Shown: positions 33,924-42,704 of the stretch, piece by piece
How the letters are laid out: each line of letters starts with the position of its first letter
Position numbering within the stretch: position 1 is the first letter of the stretch
From: Pseudomonas sp. UYIF39
GTDB taxonomy: Bacteria; Pseudomonadota; Gammaproteobacteria; Pseudomonadales; Pseudomonadaceae
Assembly: GCF_029963765.1 (NCBI RefSeq)
Contig: NZ_JALBYU010000003.1
Location: forward strand, 301,234-365,233
Length of the DNA stretch: 64,000 nucleotides
Direction: 5' to 3'
Notes under the pieces: generated by a model
Databases searched by the model: none
Told to the model about the DNA's origin: nothing
Seen by the model: only the letters and a program-made list of their open reading frames with translations
Made by a program: the position numbers and the translations under genes

Positions 33924-35489
33924 TCAGACCTTGTTGAACAAGCCCAACTGAGCAATCTTGCTGAAGGCCAGTTGTGAAGCCTGCAACATGGTTTGTTGCA
34001 AGGTCAGACGGGTCATCACTTCAGCCGGATCGGAATCACGAATCGACGATTGAGTCTGGGCATTGGCCAGGGTCAGGCTCTGGTTGGTATCGCTCTGGGT
34101 GGCCAGGGCTTGGCCACGACCACCCACCGAACTCAACGCGCTGGACAATTGGTCAGTGCCGCTGGCCAGGTTACCGAGGCCCGCTGCCAGGGATGCTTGC
34201 AGCTGCTGGACTGCCACCGGGTTACCGTTGGTGGGTGTATTCAACGCCGTTTTCAACTGGTTCACGGTATCCAGAATGTTCTGGGTTCCGTGCGTGTTGA
34301 CCGCCACACTGAACTGATCGTCAGCACCCGGCGTACCGCTCAGGGTGAAACTCACACCCGATGCAGTGGCGACGCTGCCAACCATGGTGCCGCTGGACAC
34401 TGGCTTGCTGTCAGCCGTCAAAGGCGCTGCGTACAGGTCAAAAGCGGTAGCGCTGGTGAACTTCACGATGGCCGAACCACTCGGGAAACTGGCGTGATAA
34501 TCGGCCGCGTTGGTGATGCTGCTGCCGGTCACCTGCGCCGCCGACGGGTTGCCAGGACTGCGGGTCGCGGTGAACGTATCAGGCTTGGCCGCCAGTGTGA
34601 AGGTGTGACCTGGCAGCACGGTACCCGGCACATCACCGGTTTGCAGATTGAGGTTCAGTGTCAGCTCTACACCGCGAAAACTCACGGCCTGCCCGATTTT
34701 GCTGGCTGGATCGAATGCGCCGCCCTGGCTGGCTTCAGAGGTCACATCGTTGCCGGCCGAGTCGGTGATCTTCAACTGGGTGCCGCTGACAAAATCCACG
34801 GTATACGGCTCGCCGCTGCGGAATTTGCTGTTGTAGGAGACGTCCGACGAAACCTGGCCGTCGCTCAACACTACGCGATTGTCGTTCACCGCTGGCGCCG
34901 TCATGGTGACCTGGCTACGGCTCGTGTTAATCGCCTGCTGGAACGCATCCCATCCAGTGCTGTTGGTCGCCATCGACATGGTGTCGCCGATTGCCAGGTC
35001 CAGTGTGACCTGGTCGCCGTTGTAGCTGTAAGTGCCGTCGTTGTTGCGCGAGAACGGCGCGGTATCGCCCTTCGAGCCGGCGAAAATGTACTTGCCGTTC
35101 TCATCCTTGGTATTCATCAGACTCAGCAGTTGCTCTTCAATCTGACCCAACTCCGAAGCCGTGGCCTGGCGATCGGCGTCGGTGTACCCGGCATTGCCGG
35201 CACTGACAGCCAATTCCTTGGCGCGGGTCAGCACGTTGTTGATGCTGGTCATCACCGCCTCGGTCGTACCCAGGGTCGCCTTGAGGGTGTTGGTGTTGGT
35301 CGCATACTGATCAAGCATCGAAGCCTGCTGCCCCAACTGCAGCAAGCGCGAAGCGCCGACCGGATCATCGGCGGCCGTGTTCACGCGAACCAGGCTGCTG
35401 GCCTCTTCGCTGCTCTTGACCACATTCGCAAAGTTCTTCTGATAGTTCGCAGCCGAGGACTCGTAAAACTGGGCGGTAGAAATGCGCAT
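33924..35489 (-). CDS. flgL: Flagellar hook-filament junction protein FlgL
   Basis: A 521-aa HAP3 protein joining hook and filament. The N-terminus MRISTAQFYESSAANYQKNFANV and the D0/D1 motif VNTAADDPVGASRLLQLGQQ are flagellin-like. The C-terminus SDPAEVMTRLTLQQTMLQASQLAFSK mirrors flagellin D0. The middle (about 150-410) is a large Thr/Ser-rich variable insertion, so the protein is longer than the enteric FlgL. It is 13 bases after flgK. Confidence 0.96.
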   Translation of the reverse strand: MRISTAQFYESSAANYQKNFANVVKSSEEASSLVRVNTAADDPVGASRLLQLGQQASMLDQYATNTNTLKATLGTTEAVMTSINNVLTRAKELAVSAGNAGYTDADRQATASELGQIEEQLLSLMNTKDENGKYIFAGSKGDTAPFSRNNDGTYSYNGDQVTLDLAIGDTMSMATNSTGWDAFQQAINTSRSQVTMTAPAVNDNRVVLSDGQVSSDVSYNSKFRSGEPYTVDFVSGTQLKITDSAGNDVTSEASQGGAFDPASKIGQAVSFRGVELTLNLNLQTGDVPGTVLPGHTFTLAAKPDTFTATRSPGNPSAAQVTGSSITNAADYHASFPSGSAIVKFTSATAFDLYAAPLTADSKPVSSGTMVGSVATASGVSFTLSGTPGADDQFSVAVNTHGTQNILDTVNQLKTALNTPTNGNPVAVQQLQASLAAGLGNLASGTDQLSSALSSVGGRGQALATQSDTNQSLTLANAQTQSSIRDSDPAEVMTRLTLQQTMLQASQLAFSKIAQLGLFNKV

Positions 35490-35502
35490 GAGCTACGACT
35501 CC

Positions 35503-37569
35503 TTAAATGCTGTTGATCAGTGTGCTGAAGATTTCCTGCGCAGCCTTGATGATCTGCGAAGAGGCGGTGTAGTACTGCTGATACTTGACCAGGTTGCCGG
35601 TTTCCTCATCGAGGTCGACACCCGAAAGCGAGTCACGCGCACCTTTGGCGTTCGCCAGGATGGCTTCGGTCGCGGCGCTGTCGAGCTTGCCCTGGGCGGC
35701 CTTGGAGCCAACACCTTCGACCAGTTTGCCGTAGGCGTCGCTCAGGGAAATGCCTTTGCTGGCGGAGGCGGTGTCCACGGTCTGTGCGGTCTGCAAACCG
35801 GCCAGCGTTGTACCGTTACGGTTGTCCAGGCTGCCCGGTTGGCTGAGCGAGACGTTAATTGCCGCGCCGTTGCTCGGGGCACCGGCGAAGGTCATGCTGA
35901 AGGTCGCGGTGTACTGAGTGGCAGGCGCAGGCGGGATCGGCGCCCCCGTGGCATCCTTGAGCGGAATGCTCAGGTTCAGGGTGTTGCTCTCACCTGGCTT
36001 GATGGTGCCGCTGCTGATCAACCCGCCCTTGGCATCCAGGAACTGGTAGGTCTGGCTGGTGCCGTCGGCGGACACCGCACCAAATACCACCTTGGTCGGC
36101 GTGGAGTTTTTCAGGCCGTTCTGCATCGCGGTGGTGGTCGCCGCGTCGTAGATATCGAACTGGGTGGTCAGGGTTGGTTGACCGCTCGCCGGGATCGTCA
36201 GGGTGCCGCTGCCACTGCCGCTCGCTGCAATAGCCGCACCCAACGGTGCCGCGATGGCCAGACGTTTGGAGTCGGTCATCTCGGTCTTGATGTTGGTGGC
36301 CGCGTTACGGGTCGGGGTGATCTTGAAGGTATCGCCAGCGGCGGCAGTGCCACCGCCGAGCGTCATCGAGAAACCGTCGATCACCGGCGGTGGCGTGGTC
36401 AGCGTGCTGAAGCTGCCCATAGACGAATTGTCTGGCAGGCGCTGCACGGTGTAGTCGGTGGCGCTGGTAAACGTGACCTTGTAATCGTTGATGGTCAGCT
36501 TGCCGGTGTCTTCGATGCTCACATCGAAGTTGCCCGAACCGACACTGTTGCCGGTGGAAGCGATGCTGCGCTGAGCCATCTGCGCGGCACTGTTGATGCT
36601 GTTGAACAGGTTCGAACCGAAGTCGCCGTTCTTGTCGATGCCCTGAGCCTGGATGCTGTTCATCTGATCGGCGACGACCAGAGCGACGCGACCGAGTTCG
36701 TTCATGGCCGGGTCGAGCACGGTGCTGCGATAGCGCAGCAAACCGCCGATTTCGCCACCGGTCATGATCGACGTGATATCGATGGTGCTCGAACCACGAT
36801 TGAGTTGCAGCGCCAAGCGGTTCGGGTCGTCTTTGCCCGGCACGACTTCGAGTTTGTTGACGGTGTTGCCCATGACCAGCGGCTGGCCGCTGCCCAGATA
36901 GATATCGACGTTACCTTCACGCTCGACGATCTGCGCGCCGGTAAAGGTCGAAAGCTGGCGTACGGTCTCGTTACGGGCGTCGAGCAGCTCGTTCGGCATG
37001 CCGCCAGAGCTGGAAATCTCGGTAATCTTCTGGTTCAACTGCGCCACGGTGGCAGCCAGTTTGTTGACCTGATCGGCCATGTTCGTCAGGTTGCCATTGA
37101 TGTTTGCGTTCTGCGCGTTCAATTGGCTGGACACTGAATTGAAACGGTTGCTCAAGGCCTGGGCATCGCTGAGCAGCAGCTGGCGTGAAGCGTCGTCACC
37201 CGGCTTGGCGTTGACGTTCTGCACCGAGGCGAAGAACTTGGTCAGTGCGCCGTTCAGGCCAGTGCCACTGTCCGACAGCAGTTTGTCCAGCGGCGTGACC
37301 TGACCCAGGTACGCGGCCGAATCGCTGTTGAGCGACGTGGTGGTCTGCAGTTGGGCATCAAGGTAGCTGTTGTACACCCGACGTACATCAGCCAGGGTCG
37401 TGCCGGTACCGATGTAGACATTGCCGAACTGCTGCGAGGCTTTGGTGCCCTGCACGGTCTGCTGACGCGAGTAGCCCGCGGTATCGACGTTGGCGATGTT
37501 GTTACCCGTCGTCATCAACGACGATTGGCTGGCTGACAGCCCCGACATCCCGATGTTGAGCAAACTCAT
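35503..37569 (-). CDS. flgK: Flagellar hook-associated protein FlgK
   Basis: A 688-aa HAP1. The N-terminal rod-like domain MSLLNIGMSGLSASQSSLMTTGNNIANVDTAGYSRQ carries the rod/hook family signature. The C-terminus VDLDEETGNLVKYQQYYTASSQIIKAAQEIFSTLINSI is typical. The central part is long and variable. It is exported through the flagellar secretion system and polymerises onto the hook before FlgL. Neighbours flgJ (23 bases upstream) and flgL give the standard order. Confidence 0.97.
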   Translation of the reverse strand: MSLLNIGMSGLSASQSSLMTTGNNIANVDTAGYSRQQTVQGTKASQQFGNVYIGTGTTLADVRRVYNSYLDAQLQTTTSLNSDSAAYLGQVTPLDKLLSDSGTGLNGALTKFFASVQNVNAKPGDDASRQLLLSDAQALSNRFNSVSSQLNAQNANINGNLTNMADQVNKLAATVAQLNQKITEISSSGGMPNELLDARNETVRQLSTFTGAQIVEREGNVDIYLGSGQPLVMGNTVNKLEVVPGKDDPNRLALQLNRGSSTIDITSIMTGGEIGGLLRYRSTVLDPAMNELGRVALVVADQMNSIQAQGIDKNGDFGSNLFNSINSAAQMAQRSIASTGNSVGSGNFDVSIEDTGKLTINDYKVTFTSATDYTVQRLPDNSSMGSFSTLTTPPPVIDGFSMTLGGGTAAAGDTFKITPTRNAATNIKTEMTDSKRLAIAAPLGAAIAASGSGSGTLTIPASGQPTLTTQFDIYDAATTTAMQNGLKNSTPTKVVFGAVSADGTSQTYQFLDAKGGLISSGTIKPGESNTLNLSIPLKDATGAPIPPAPATQYTATFSMTFAGAPSNGAAINVSLSQPGSLDNRNGTTLAGLQTAQTVDTASASKGISLSDAYGKLVEGVGSKAAQGKLDSAATEAILANAKGARDSLSGVDLDEETGNLVKYQQYYTASSQIIKAAQEIFSTLINSI

Positions 37570-37592
37570 GGTTCAGACCTTATAGCTAATGC

Positions 37593-38894
37593 CTATAGAG
37601 GCGTGGTGGTAGCGCCCGCCGCAGCGTAGTTCTGGTAACTCGTCATCTGCTTGGCTATCTGCGAAATCTTGCTTGCGTAGTCCGGGTCGGTTGCGTAACC
37701 GGCCTTTTGCAACTCGCGCACAAACTGTTCTGGGTTATCGGCCGACTTCACAACATCTTGATAGCGATTGTTGGTTTGCAGCAGCGTCACAAGGTCATGG
37801 AAGCTGTCCTTGTAAGAGTCATAGGAACGGAACTGAGCCGTCTCCTTGACCATCTCGCCGTTCCTGAATTCGCTGGTGATCGCCCGCGCCGAATCGCCTT
37901 TCCAATTGCTGCCGGCCTTGATGCCGAACAGGTTATGGCTGCTGCTGCCATCCTGAGCACGCATGACCGATTTGCCCCAACCGGTTTCCAGGGCGGCCTG
38001 TGCCACCAGGTAACGCGGATCGACGCCAATGCGTTCGGCGGCCTCTTTGGCCATCGGCAGCATGGTGTTGACGAATTCGTCGGCGGAACTGAACGCTTTC
38101 TTCGCCGGTGCCAGGGGTATTTGAGCCATGGCACGGCCATAAACCTGCAGGCGCCCGCTGGATGTCGGATCCGTTTGCGAAGCCAGCCAATCGCCGTTGT
38201 ACAGGGGACCGGCACCGGTCTTGGTGCTCTGCGGCATTTGGATGTTGTTCTGCGCCGTCGTGGCGGTCGCAGCAGTGGTCGATGCCGACGGCACCAACCC
38301 TGCGAGCAAGCGGTCGGCCAGTTTCGGCGGTAGCGCCAGACGCCGCTGATTGATCAGCGCCATGTCATTGCGATGAGAGCCCTCGCCCGCGCTGGCTGGC
38401 GATTTGACCGAGCGCGAAGCCCACAACGGACGCTCGCCATTGAGGCGCGACAACGGCCCGTTGGTGGCGACCGTACCGGCGGCAATCGGTGTTTCCACGG
38501 CGGCTTTCGCGGCAGCTTGCTTGGCGGCTGACGCGGCAGCGGCCTCGCCCGGGGCCAGCGGTTTGTTCTTCGACATCTGACGCATCAGCACGTCAGCCAG
38601 ACCAATACCACCCCCCTCACGGGACATGGAAACGGCCAACTGCTGGTCGTACATTTCCTGATATTGCTTGGCGGCCGGCGTGTTGAGCGGATTGTCCTGG
38701 CCCAGCGTTTCAGTGGCCGAGCGCATGGACTTGAGCATTTCACCGAGGAACAGCGACTCGAATTCCTGCGCAACCTTGCGCATGTTCGCGTCACTGTCCT
38801 TGTCGCCGACCTTGAGCTGATTCAAGCGATTGAGGTCCGAATAGGAACCCGAATCGTTGCTGCTGACCCCCAATCCACCCTTGCGCATATCCAT
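37593..38894 (-). CDS. flgJ: Flagellar rod cap and peptidoglycan hydrolase FlgJ
   Basis: A 433-aa bifunctional protein. Residues 1-about 110 are the rod-cap domain (KVAQEFESLFLGEMLKSMR, NPLNTPAAKQYQEMYDQQLA). A long Ala/Thr-rich linker follows (about 115-270). Residues about 270-420 are a GH73 glucosaminidase domain opening peptidoglycan for the rod (AAERIGVDPRYLVAQAALETGWGKS with the catalytic Glu, HNLFGIKAGSNWKG, FRSYDSYKDSFHD). The linker is longer than in enteric FlgJ. Located between flgI and flgK. Confidence 0.96.
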   Translation of the reverse strand: MDMRKGGLGVSSNDSGSYSDLNRLNQLKVGDKDSDANMRKVAQEFESLFLGEMLKSMRSATETLGQDNPLNTPAAKQYQEMYDQQLAVSMSREGGGIGLADVLMRQMSKNKPLAPGEAAAASAAKQAAAKAAVETPIAAGTVATNGPLSRLNGERPLWASRSVKSPASAGEGSHRNDMALINQRRLALPPKLADRLLAGLVPSASTTAATATTAQNNIQMPQSTKTGAGPLYNGDWLASQTDPTSSGRLQVYGRAMAQIPLAPAKKAFSSADEFVNTMLPMAKEAAERIGVDPRYLVAQAALETGWGKSVMRAQDGSSSHNLFGIKAGSNWKGDSARAITSEFRNGEMVKETAQFRSYDSYKDSFHDLVTLLQTNNRYQDVVKSADNPEQFVRELQKAGYATDPDYASKISQIAKQMTSYQNYAAAGATTTPL

Positions 38895-38905
38895 GGTCGC
38901 CGCCC

Positions 38906-40021
38906 TCAGATCACGATCAGGTCGGCTTGCAACGCGCCGGCCTGTTTCAGTGCTTCGAGGATCGCCATCAAGTCACCCGGTGCCGCGCCGACCTGGTTCA
39001 CCGCACGCACGATTTCGTCGAGGGTGGTGCCCGGGCCGAACTTGAACATCGGCTTGGCTTCCTGCTGCGCGTTGACCCGCGAGCGCGGCACGACCGCCGT
39101 CTGCCCATTGGACAGAGGGCCGGGCTGGCTGACGATCGGGTCTTCGGTGATGGTCACGGTCAGGCTGCCGTGGGTCACGGCGGCCGGTGAAACCTTGACG
39201 TTCTGGCCGATCACGATGGTGCCGGTCCGCGAGTTGATGATGACTTTCGCCACCGCCTGACCCGGGTCGACTTCAAGGTTCTCGATGATCGACAAATAGT
39301 CGACGCGCTGACTCGGATCAAGTGGCGCACTGACGCGAATCGAACCACCGTCGAGGGCCTGGGCAACGCCAGGGCCGAGCATGTCGTTGATCTTGTCGAC
39401 GATGCGCTTGGCGGTGGTGAAGTCCGAACGATTGAGGTTCAGGGTCAGGCTGTTGCCCTGGTTGAAACCGCTCGGCACCGAACGCTCGACCGACGCACCG
39501 CCCGGGATGCGACCGGCCGATGGAACGTTGACGGTGATCTTCGAACCGTCACGACCTTCGGCGTCGAAACCGCCGACCACCAGGTTGCCCTGAGCGATCG
39601 CATAGACATTGCCGTCGATGCCCTTGAGCGGCGTCATCAGCAAGGTGCCGCCGCGCAGACTCTTGGAGTTACCGATGGACGCTACGGTGATGTCGACCTG
39701 TTGACCTGGCTTGGCGAACGCCGGCAAATCAGCACTGATCGACACCGCCGCGACGTTCTTCAACTGCACGTTGCCCGAACCCGGCGGCACCTTGATGCCG
39801 AACTGCGAGAGCATGTTGTTGAACGTCTGCAGGGTGAACGGGGTTTGCGTCGTCTGGTCACCGGTGCCGTTAAGCCCGACCACCAGGCCGTAGCCGATCA
39901 ATTGGTTGGTACGCACGCCGGAAATACTGGCGATGTCCTTCAGCCGCTCGGCTTGAGCGTTGAAGGCTGCGGACAGCAACAGGGTGGCCACCATCAGGTG
40001 TTTGAAGTTCAACGTAGCCAC
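38906..40021 (-). CDS. flgI: Flagellar P-ring protein FlgI
   Basis: A 371-aa periplasmic protein forming the P ring around the rod. A signal peptide (about 1-24, ending AFNAQA) precedes [32 protein letters not shown]. The C-terminus [19 protein letters not shown] is diagnostic. The longest frame starts GTG at 40021, directly abutting the flgH TAG. TTG at 40012 has a better AGGTGG upstream, and ATG at 39997 would still leave a signal peptide, so the start is uncertain by up to eight codons. Confidence 0.95.
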   Translation of the reverse strand: MATLNFKHLMVATLLLSAAFNAQAERLKDIASISGVRTNQLIGYGLVVGLNGTGDQTTQTPFTLQTFNNMLSQFGIKVPPGSGNVQLKNVAAVSISADLPAFAKPGQQVDITVASIGNSKSLRGGTLLMTPLKGIDGNVYAIAQGNLVVGGFDAEGRDGSKITVNVPSAGRIPGGASVERSVPSGFNQGNSLTLNLNRSDFTTAKRIVDKINDMLGPGVAQALDGGSIRVSAPLDPSQRVDYLSIIENLEVDPGQAVAKVIINSRTGTIVIGQNVKVSPAAVTHGSLTVTITEDPIVSQPGPLSNGQTAVVPRSRVNAQQEAKPMFKFGPGTTLDEIVRAVNQVGAAPGDLMAILEALKQAGALQADLIVI

Positions 40022-40717
40022 CTAGAAAGGGAACAGCGGGCTGAGGAAGAAACGGTCGAACCAGCCTGGCTGACTCGCATCGGCAAACGAACCGGTGCCC
40101 GAATAGGTGATGCGTGCATCGGCGATACGGGTCGACGAAACGGTGTTGTCCGTCGAGATATCGTCAGCGCGAACGAGCCCGGCAATCCGCACCAGCTCGT
40201 CACCGGTATTGAGCGTCATCCACTTCTCGCCGCGCACGGCGATGATGCCGTTGGGCAACACGTCAGCGACAGTCACGGTGATCGAACCGGTCAGGCTGTT
40301 GCCCTGCCCGGCCTTGCTGTCGCCCTTGGTCGCGCGGTCGCCGCTGTAGCCGGCATCCAGAGTCAGGTCGCCGTTGCCGAGCGGGTTATTTATGTTGGGT
40401 GTACTGCCGAACAATGAGGACAGGCCAATGCTGGTCTTGCTGGTCTTGCCCACCTGGGAATTGGCGTTCTTGCTGGCCTGGGTGCGCTCGTTCAGGGTGA
40501 TGGTGATGATGTCGCCGACCCGGAACGCCTTGCGGTCGCTGTACAGGTTCTGTTCGAAACCGGCCTGGTAGATCGAGCCGTTGTTGGCCGCAGCCGGCAA
40601 CGGCGTGCGTGGTAACACCGGGGCGTAGTAAGGGTCATTGGGCTTGGGCGTCGGACCGACGCAACCCGAAAGCGCGGCGATCCCACTCAGTGCCAGAACA
40701 GATACGAAGCGATTCAT
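40022..40717 (-). CDS. flgH: Flagellar L-ring lipoprotein FlgH
   Basis: A 231-aa outer-membrane lipoprotein forming the L ring. The lipobox LSGC places the acylated cysteine at residue 19. Conserved segments include [23 protein letters not shown] and [32 protein letters not shown]. It ends with the [17 protein letters not shown] hydrophobic C-terminus. The order flgG-flgH-flgI is standard, with flgG 52 bases upstream. Confidence 0.97.
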   Translation of the reverse strand: MNRFVSVLALSGIAALSGCVGPTPKPNDPYYAPVLPRTPLPAAANNGSIYQAGFEQNLYSDRKAFRVGDIITITLNERTQASKNANSQVGKTSKTSIGLSSLFGSTPNINNPLGNGDLTLDAGYSGDRATKGDSKAGQGNSLTGSITVTVADVLPNGIIAVRGEKWMTLNTGDELVRIAGLVRADDISTDNTVSSTRIADARITYSGTGSFADASQPGWFDRFFLSPLFPF

Positions 40718-40769
40718 GACCCTACCTCACGGTATTGCAGGCGACCTGATGGCCGCCTCATAGACTTGA

Positions 40770-41555
40770 TTACAGATTCTGCGTTACGAACGAGAGCATC
40801 TGGTCGGCGGTGGAGATCACCTTGGAGTTCATCTCGTAAGCGCGCTGAGTGGTGATCATGTTGACCATCTCTTCAACGGTGCTGACGTTCGAGGTTTCCA
40901 GAGTGTTCTGCAGCGTGGTGCCGAAACCGGCCAGGCCCGGGGTGCCGACTTGCGGCGCGCCGCTGGCAGCGGTCTCCAGGAACAGGTTGTTGCCCACGGC
41001 CTGCAGACCGGCAGGGTTGATGAAGTCGGCGGTTTGCAGGTTGCCGATCACCTGGGATGCCGGGTTGCCGGCAACGGTGATGGACACGGTGCCGTCGCGA
41101 CCGACGGTGAAGGTCTGGGCATCGTTCGGGATGACGATGGCCGGTTCCAGGGCGAAGCCGCTGGCGTTCACGATCTGACCGTTGGAGTCCAGGTGGAACG
41201 TACCGTCACGGGTGTAGGACGTCGTGCCGTCCGGCTGCAGAATCTGGAAGAAACCGCGACCGTCGATGGCCATGTCCAACGGCTGCTCGGTGGTTTGCAG
41301 GCTGCCGGCGGTGAAGTTTTTCTGGGTGCCAACAATGCGCACACCGGTACCCAATTGCAGACCCGACGGCAGTTCACTGTCCTGGGTCGACTGGGCGCCT
41401 GGCTGGCGTTTGATCTGATAGAGCAAGTCCTGGAACTCGGCACGGTCACGTTTGAAACCCGTGGTCGACACGTTGGCCAGGTTGTTGGAAATGGTCGTCA
41501 GGTTGGTGTCCTGGGCGGACAGACCTGTTTTGGCAACCCATAGAGCCGGAAGCAT
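40770..41555 (-). CDS. flgG: Flagellar distal rod protein FlgG
   Basis: A 261-aa rod protein. The N-terminus MLPALWVAKTGLSAQDTNLTTISNNLANVSTTGFKRDRAEFQD carries the rod/hook signature. FQILQPDGTTSYTRDGTFHLDSNGQIVNASGF is typical of FlgG. The C-terminus VNMITTQRAYEMNSKVISTADQML is the family helix. Size equals that of E. coli FlgG to within a residue or two. It follows flgF by 45 bases in the same operon. Confidence 0.97.
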   Translation of the reverse strand: MLPALWVAKTGLSAQDTNLTTISNNLANVSTTGFKRDRAEFQDLLYQIKRQPGAQSTQDSELPSGLQLGTGVRIVGTQKNFTAGSLQTTEQPLDMAIDGRGFFQILQPDGTTSYTRDGTFHLDSNGQIVNASGFALEPAIVIPNDAQTFTVGRDGTVSITVAGNPASQVIGNLQTADFINPAGLQAVGNNLFLETAASGAPQVGTPGLAGFGTTLQNTLETSNVSTVEEMVNMITTQRAYEMNSKVISTADQMLSFVTQNL

Positions 41556-41600
41556 TCGATTCTCCTCGTGCGCCTGTTTTACGGCGCGACGTTCTGATAA

Positions 41601-42341
41601 TTAGCTGATCTGCAAGACCCGAGCCATGGCCTGGTCGTCTTCTTTGGCGGTGTTCATCATCTTGATGTGCAGTTCGAACTGCTTGGCCAGGGCCAGTACC
41701 GAGGTCATCTCTTCCACGGCATTGACGTTGCTCGACTCAAGGAAACCGGACACCAGTTTGACGCCGGCATCGGCTTGCGCCGGCTTGCCGTCCTTGGTGT
41801 GGATCGAACCGTCCAGGCCTTTGGTCATGTTCTTGAAGTCAGGGTTGACCAGCTTGATGCGGTCGACTTCCGCCATCACGCGCGGACCTTCGCCCATCGC
41901 ACGAATGCTGATGGTGCCGTCCTCGCCCACTTCAACTTGCTGCTCGGGTGGCACGGCAATCGGCCCGCCATTGCCCATCACCGGCATACCGTTACCGGCC
42001 CGCAGCACGCCCAGGGCGTCGACGTTCAGGCTGCCGGTGCGCACGTAGCTTTCGCCGCCGTCAGGGTTCTGCACGGCGATCCAGCCATTGCCTTGCACCG
42101 CGACATCGAGGTCGCGACCGGTTTCCACCAAGGCGCCAGGGGAGAAATCGGTGGCCGGACGTTCGGACAGGGCAAACGCACGCGCCGGAAAGCTGTCGCC
42201 GAACACCGGCATCGAACGCGCCTGTTCCAGGTCTTTCTGGAAACCGTTGGTGGAGATGTTCGCCAGGTTGTTCGCATGAGCCTTCTGCGCCAGTGCATTC
42301 TGGCTGGCGCCGGTCATTGCCACATAAAGGTACTTGTCCAC
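41601..42341 (-). CDS. flgF: Flagellar proximal rod protein FlgF
   Basis: A 246-aa rod protein. The start is GTG at 42341 (MDKYLYVAMTGASQNALAQKAHANNLANISTNGFQKD), preceded by AGAGGAAAG. The frame is open further upstream without similarity. The C-terminus EEMTSVLALAKQFELHIKMMNTAKEDDQ matches the family. It is the first gene of flgFGHIJKL on this strand, and a candidate sigma-54 site lies upstream, in keeping with FleR/RpoN control. Confidence 0.95.
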   Translation of the reverse strand: MDKYLYVAMTGASQNALAQKAHANNLANISTNGFQKDLEQARSMPVFGDSFPARAFALSERPATDFSPGALVETGRDLDVAVQGNGWIAVQNPDGGESYVRTGSLNVDALGVLRAGNGMPVMGNGGPIAVPPEQQVEVGEDGTISIRAMGEGPRVMAEVDRIKLVNPDFKNMTKGLDGSIHTKDGKPAQADAGVKLVSGFLESSNVNAVEEMTSVLALAKQFELHIKMMNTAKEDDQAMARVLQIS

Positions 42342-42397
42342 ACTCTTTCCTCTGCATGCCGGACGTTTGCCGCCCACCGCTGTACTGCTGAGCCACA

Positions 42398-42413
42398 AGC
42401 AATTTGCAGACCA
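42398..42413 (-). promoter_or_regulatory. Candidate sigma-54 promoter of flgFGHIJKL
   Basis: The minus strand reads TGGTCT-GCAAA-TTGCT. The invariant GG and GC with 10-base spacing are kept, but the rest of the -24 box departs from TGGCAC. It lies about 57 bases upstream of the flgF GTG. The match is partial. Confidence 0.5.
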
Positions 42414-42554
42414 ACTTATTTCTGGCGGCGCAGGGCCCGGCAAACAAAGGACTTGAGGGGTTCAGAGGGGAAACGGGGATTGTGTCAAAGACGAAAAACC
42501 GGCGGTGTTATGCCGCTTCGCGGCAAGTGCCGACTCTTAGGCTCAACGCGTTGT

Positions 42555-42701
42555 TGTAGCAGCTGTCGAGCTTGCGAGGCTGCGTACGGCTGCGAAGCAG
42601 CCGTAAACCCGGTATGCAAGGTTTTACTGATACACCGCGGTGAAGGTTTTACGACTGCTTCGCACCCGAACGCAGCCTCGCAGGCTCGGCAGCTGCTACA
42701 G
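42555..42701. repeat. REPIN-like inverted REP pair
   Basis: The left arm TGTAGCAGCTGTCGAG with GAGGCTGCG is mirrored by CGCAGCCTCG and CGGCAGCTGCTACAG at the right end, with an internal smaller palindrome. The core words TGTAGCAGCTGTCGAG and GAGGCTGCG are the same as in the palindrome at 63110-63189. It starts four bases past the phhR stop and may also stop phhR transcription. Confidence 0.8.
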
Positions 42702-42704
42702 GAC

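Larger units (their letters stand above)
42342..42704. other. Intergenic region between flgF and phhR
   Basis: This stretch of 363 bases has no gene. Near flgF it holds a candidate sigma-54 site (42398-42413) and a 15-base element shared with the fliC upstream region (42440-42454). From 42555 to the phhR stop it is filled by a REPIN-like inverted repeat. I see no other conserved structure. Confidence 0.7.

Noticed and set aside
32284..33951. 555-codon plus-strand frame antisense to the 1190-aa glycosyltransferase
   Set aside because: His/Gln/Arg-rich composition typical of an antisense shadow. The opposite strand has clear GT2 motifs.
33993..37137. Long plus-strand frames (507 and 551 codons) antisense to flgL and flgK
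   Set aside because: Shadows of Ser/Thr/Ala-rich flagellar genes. No ribosome sites or domains.
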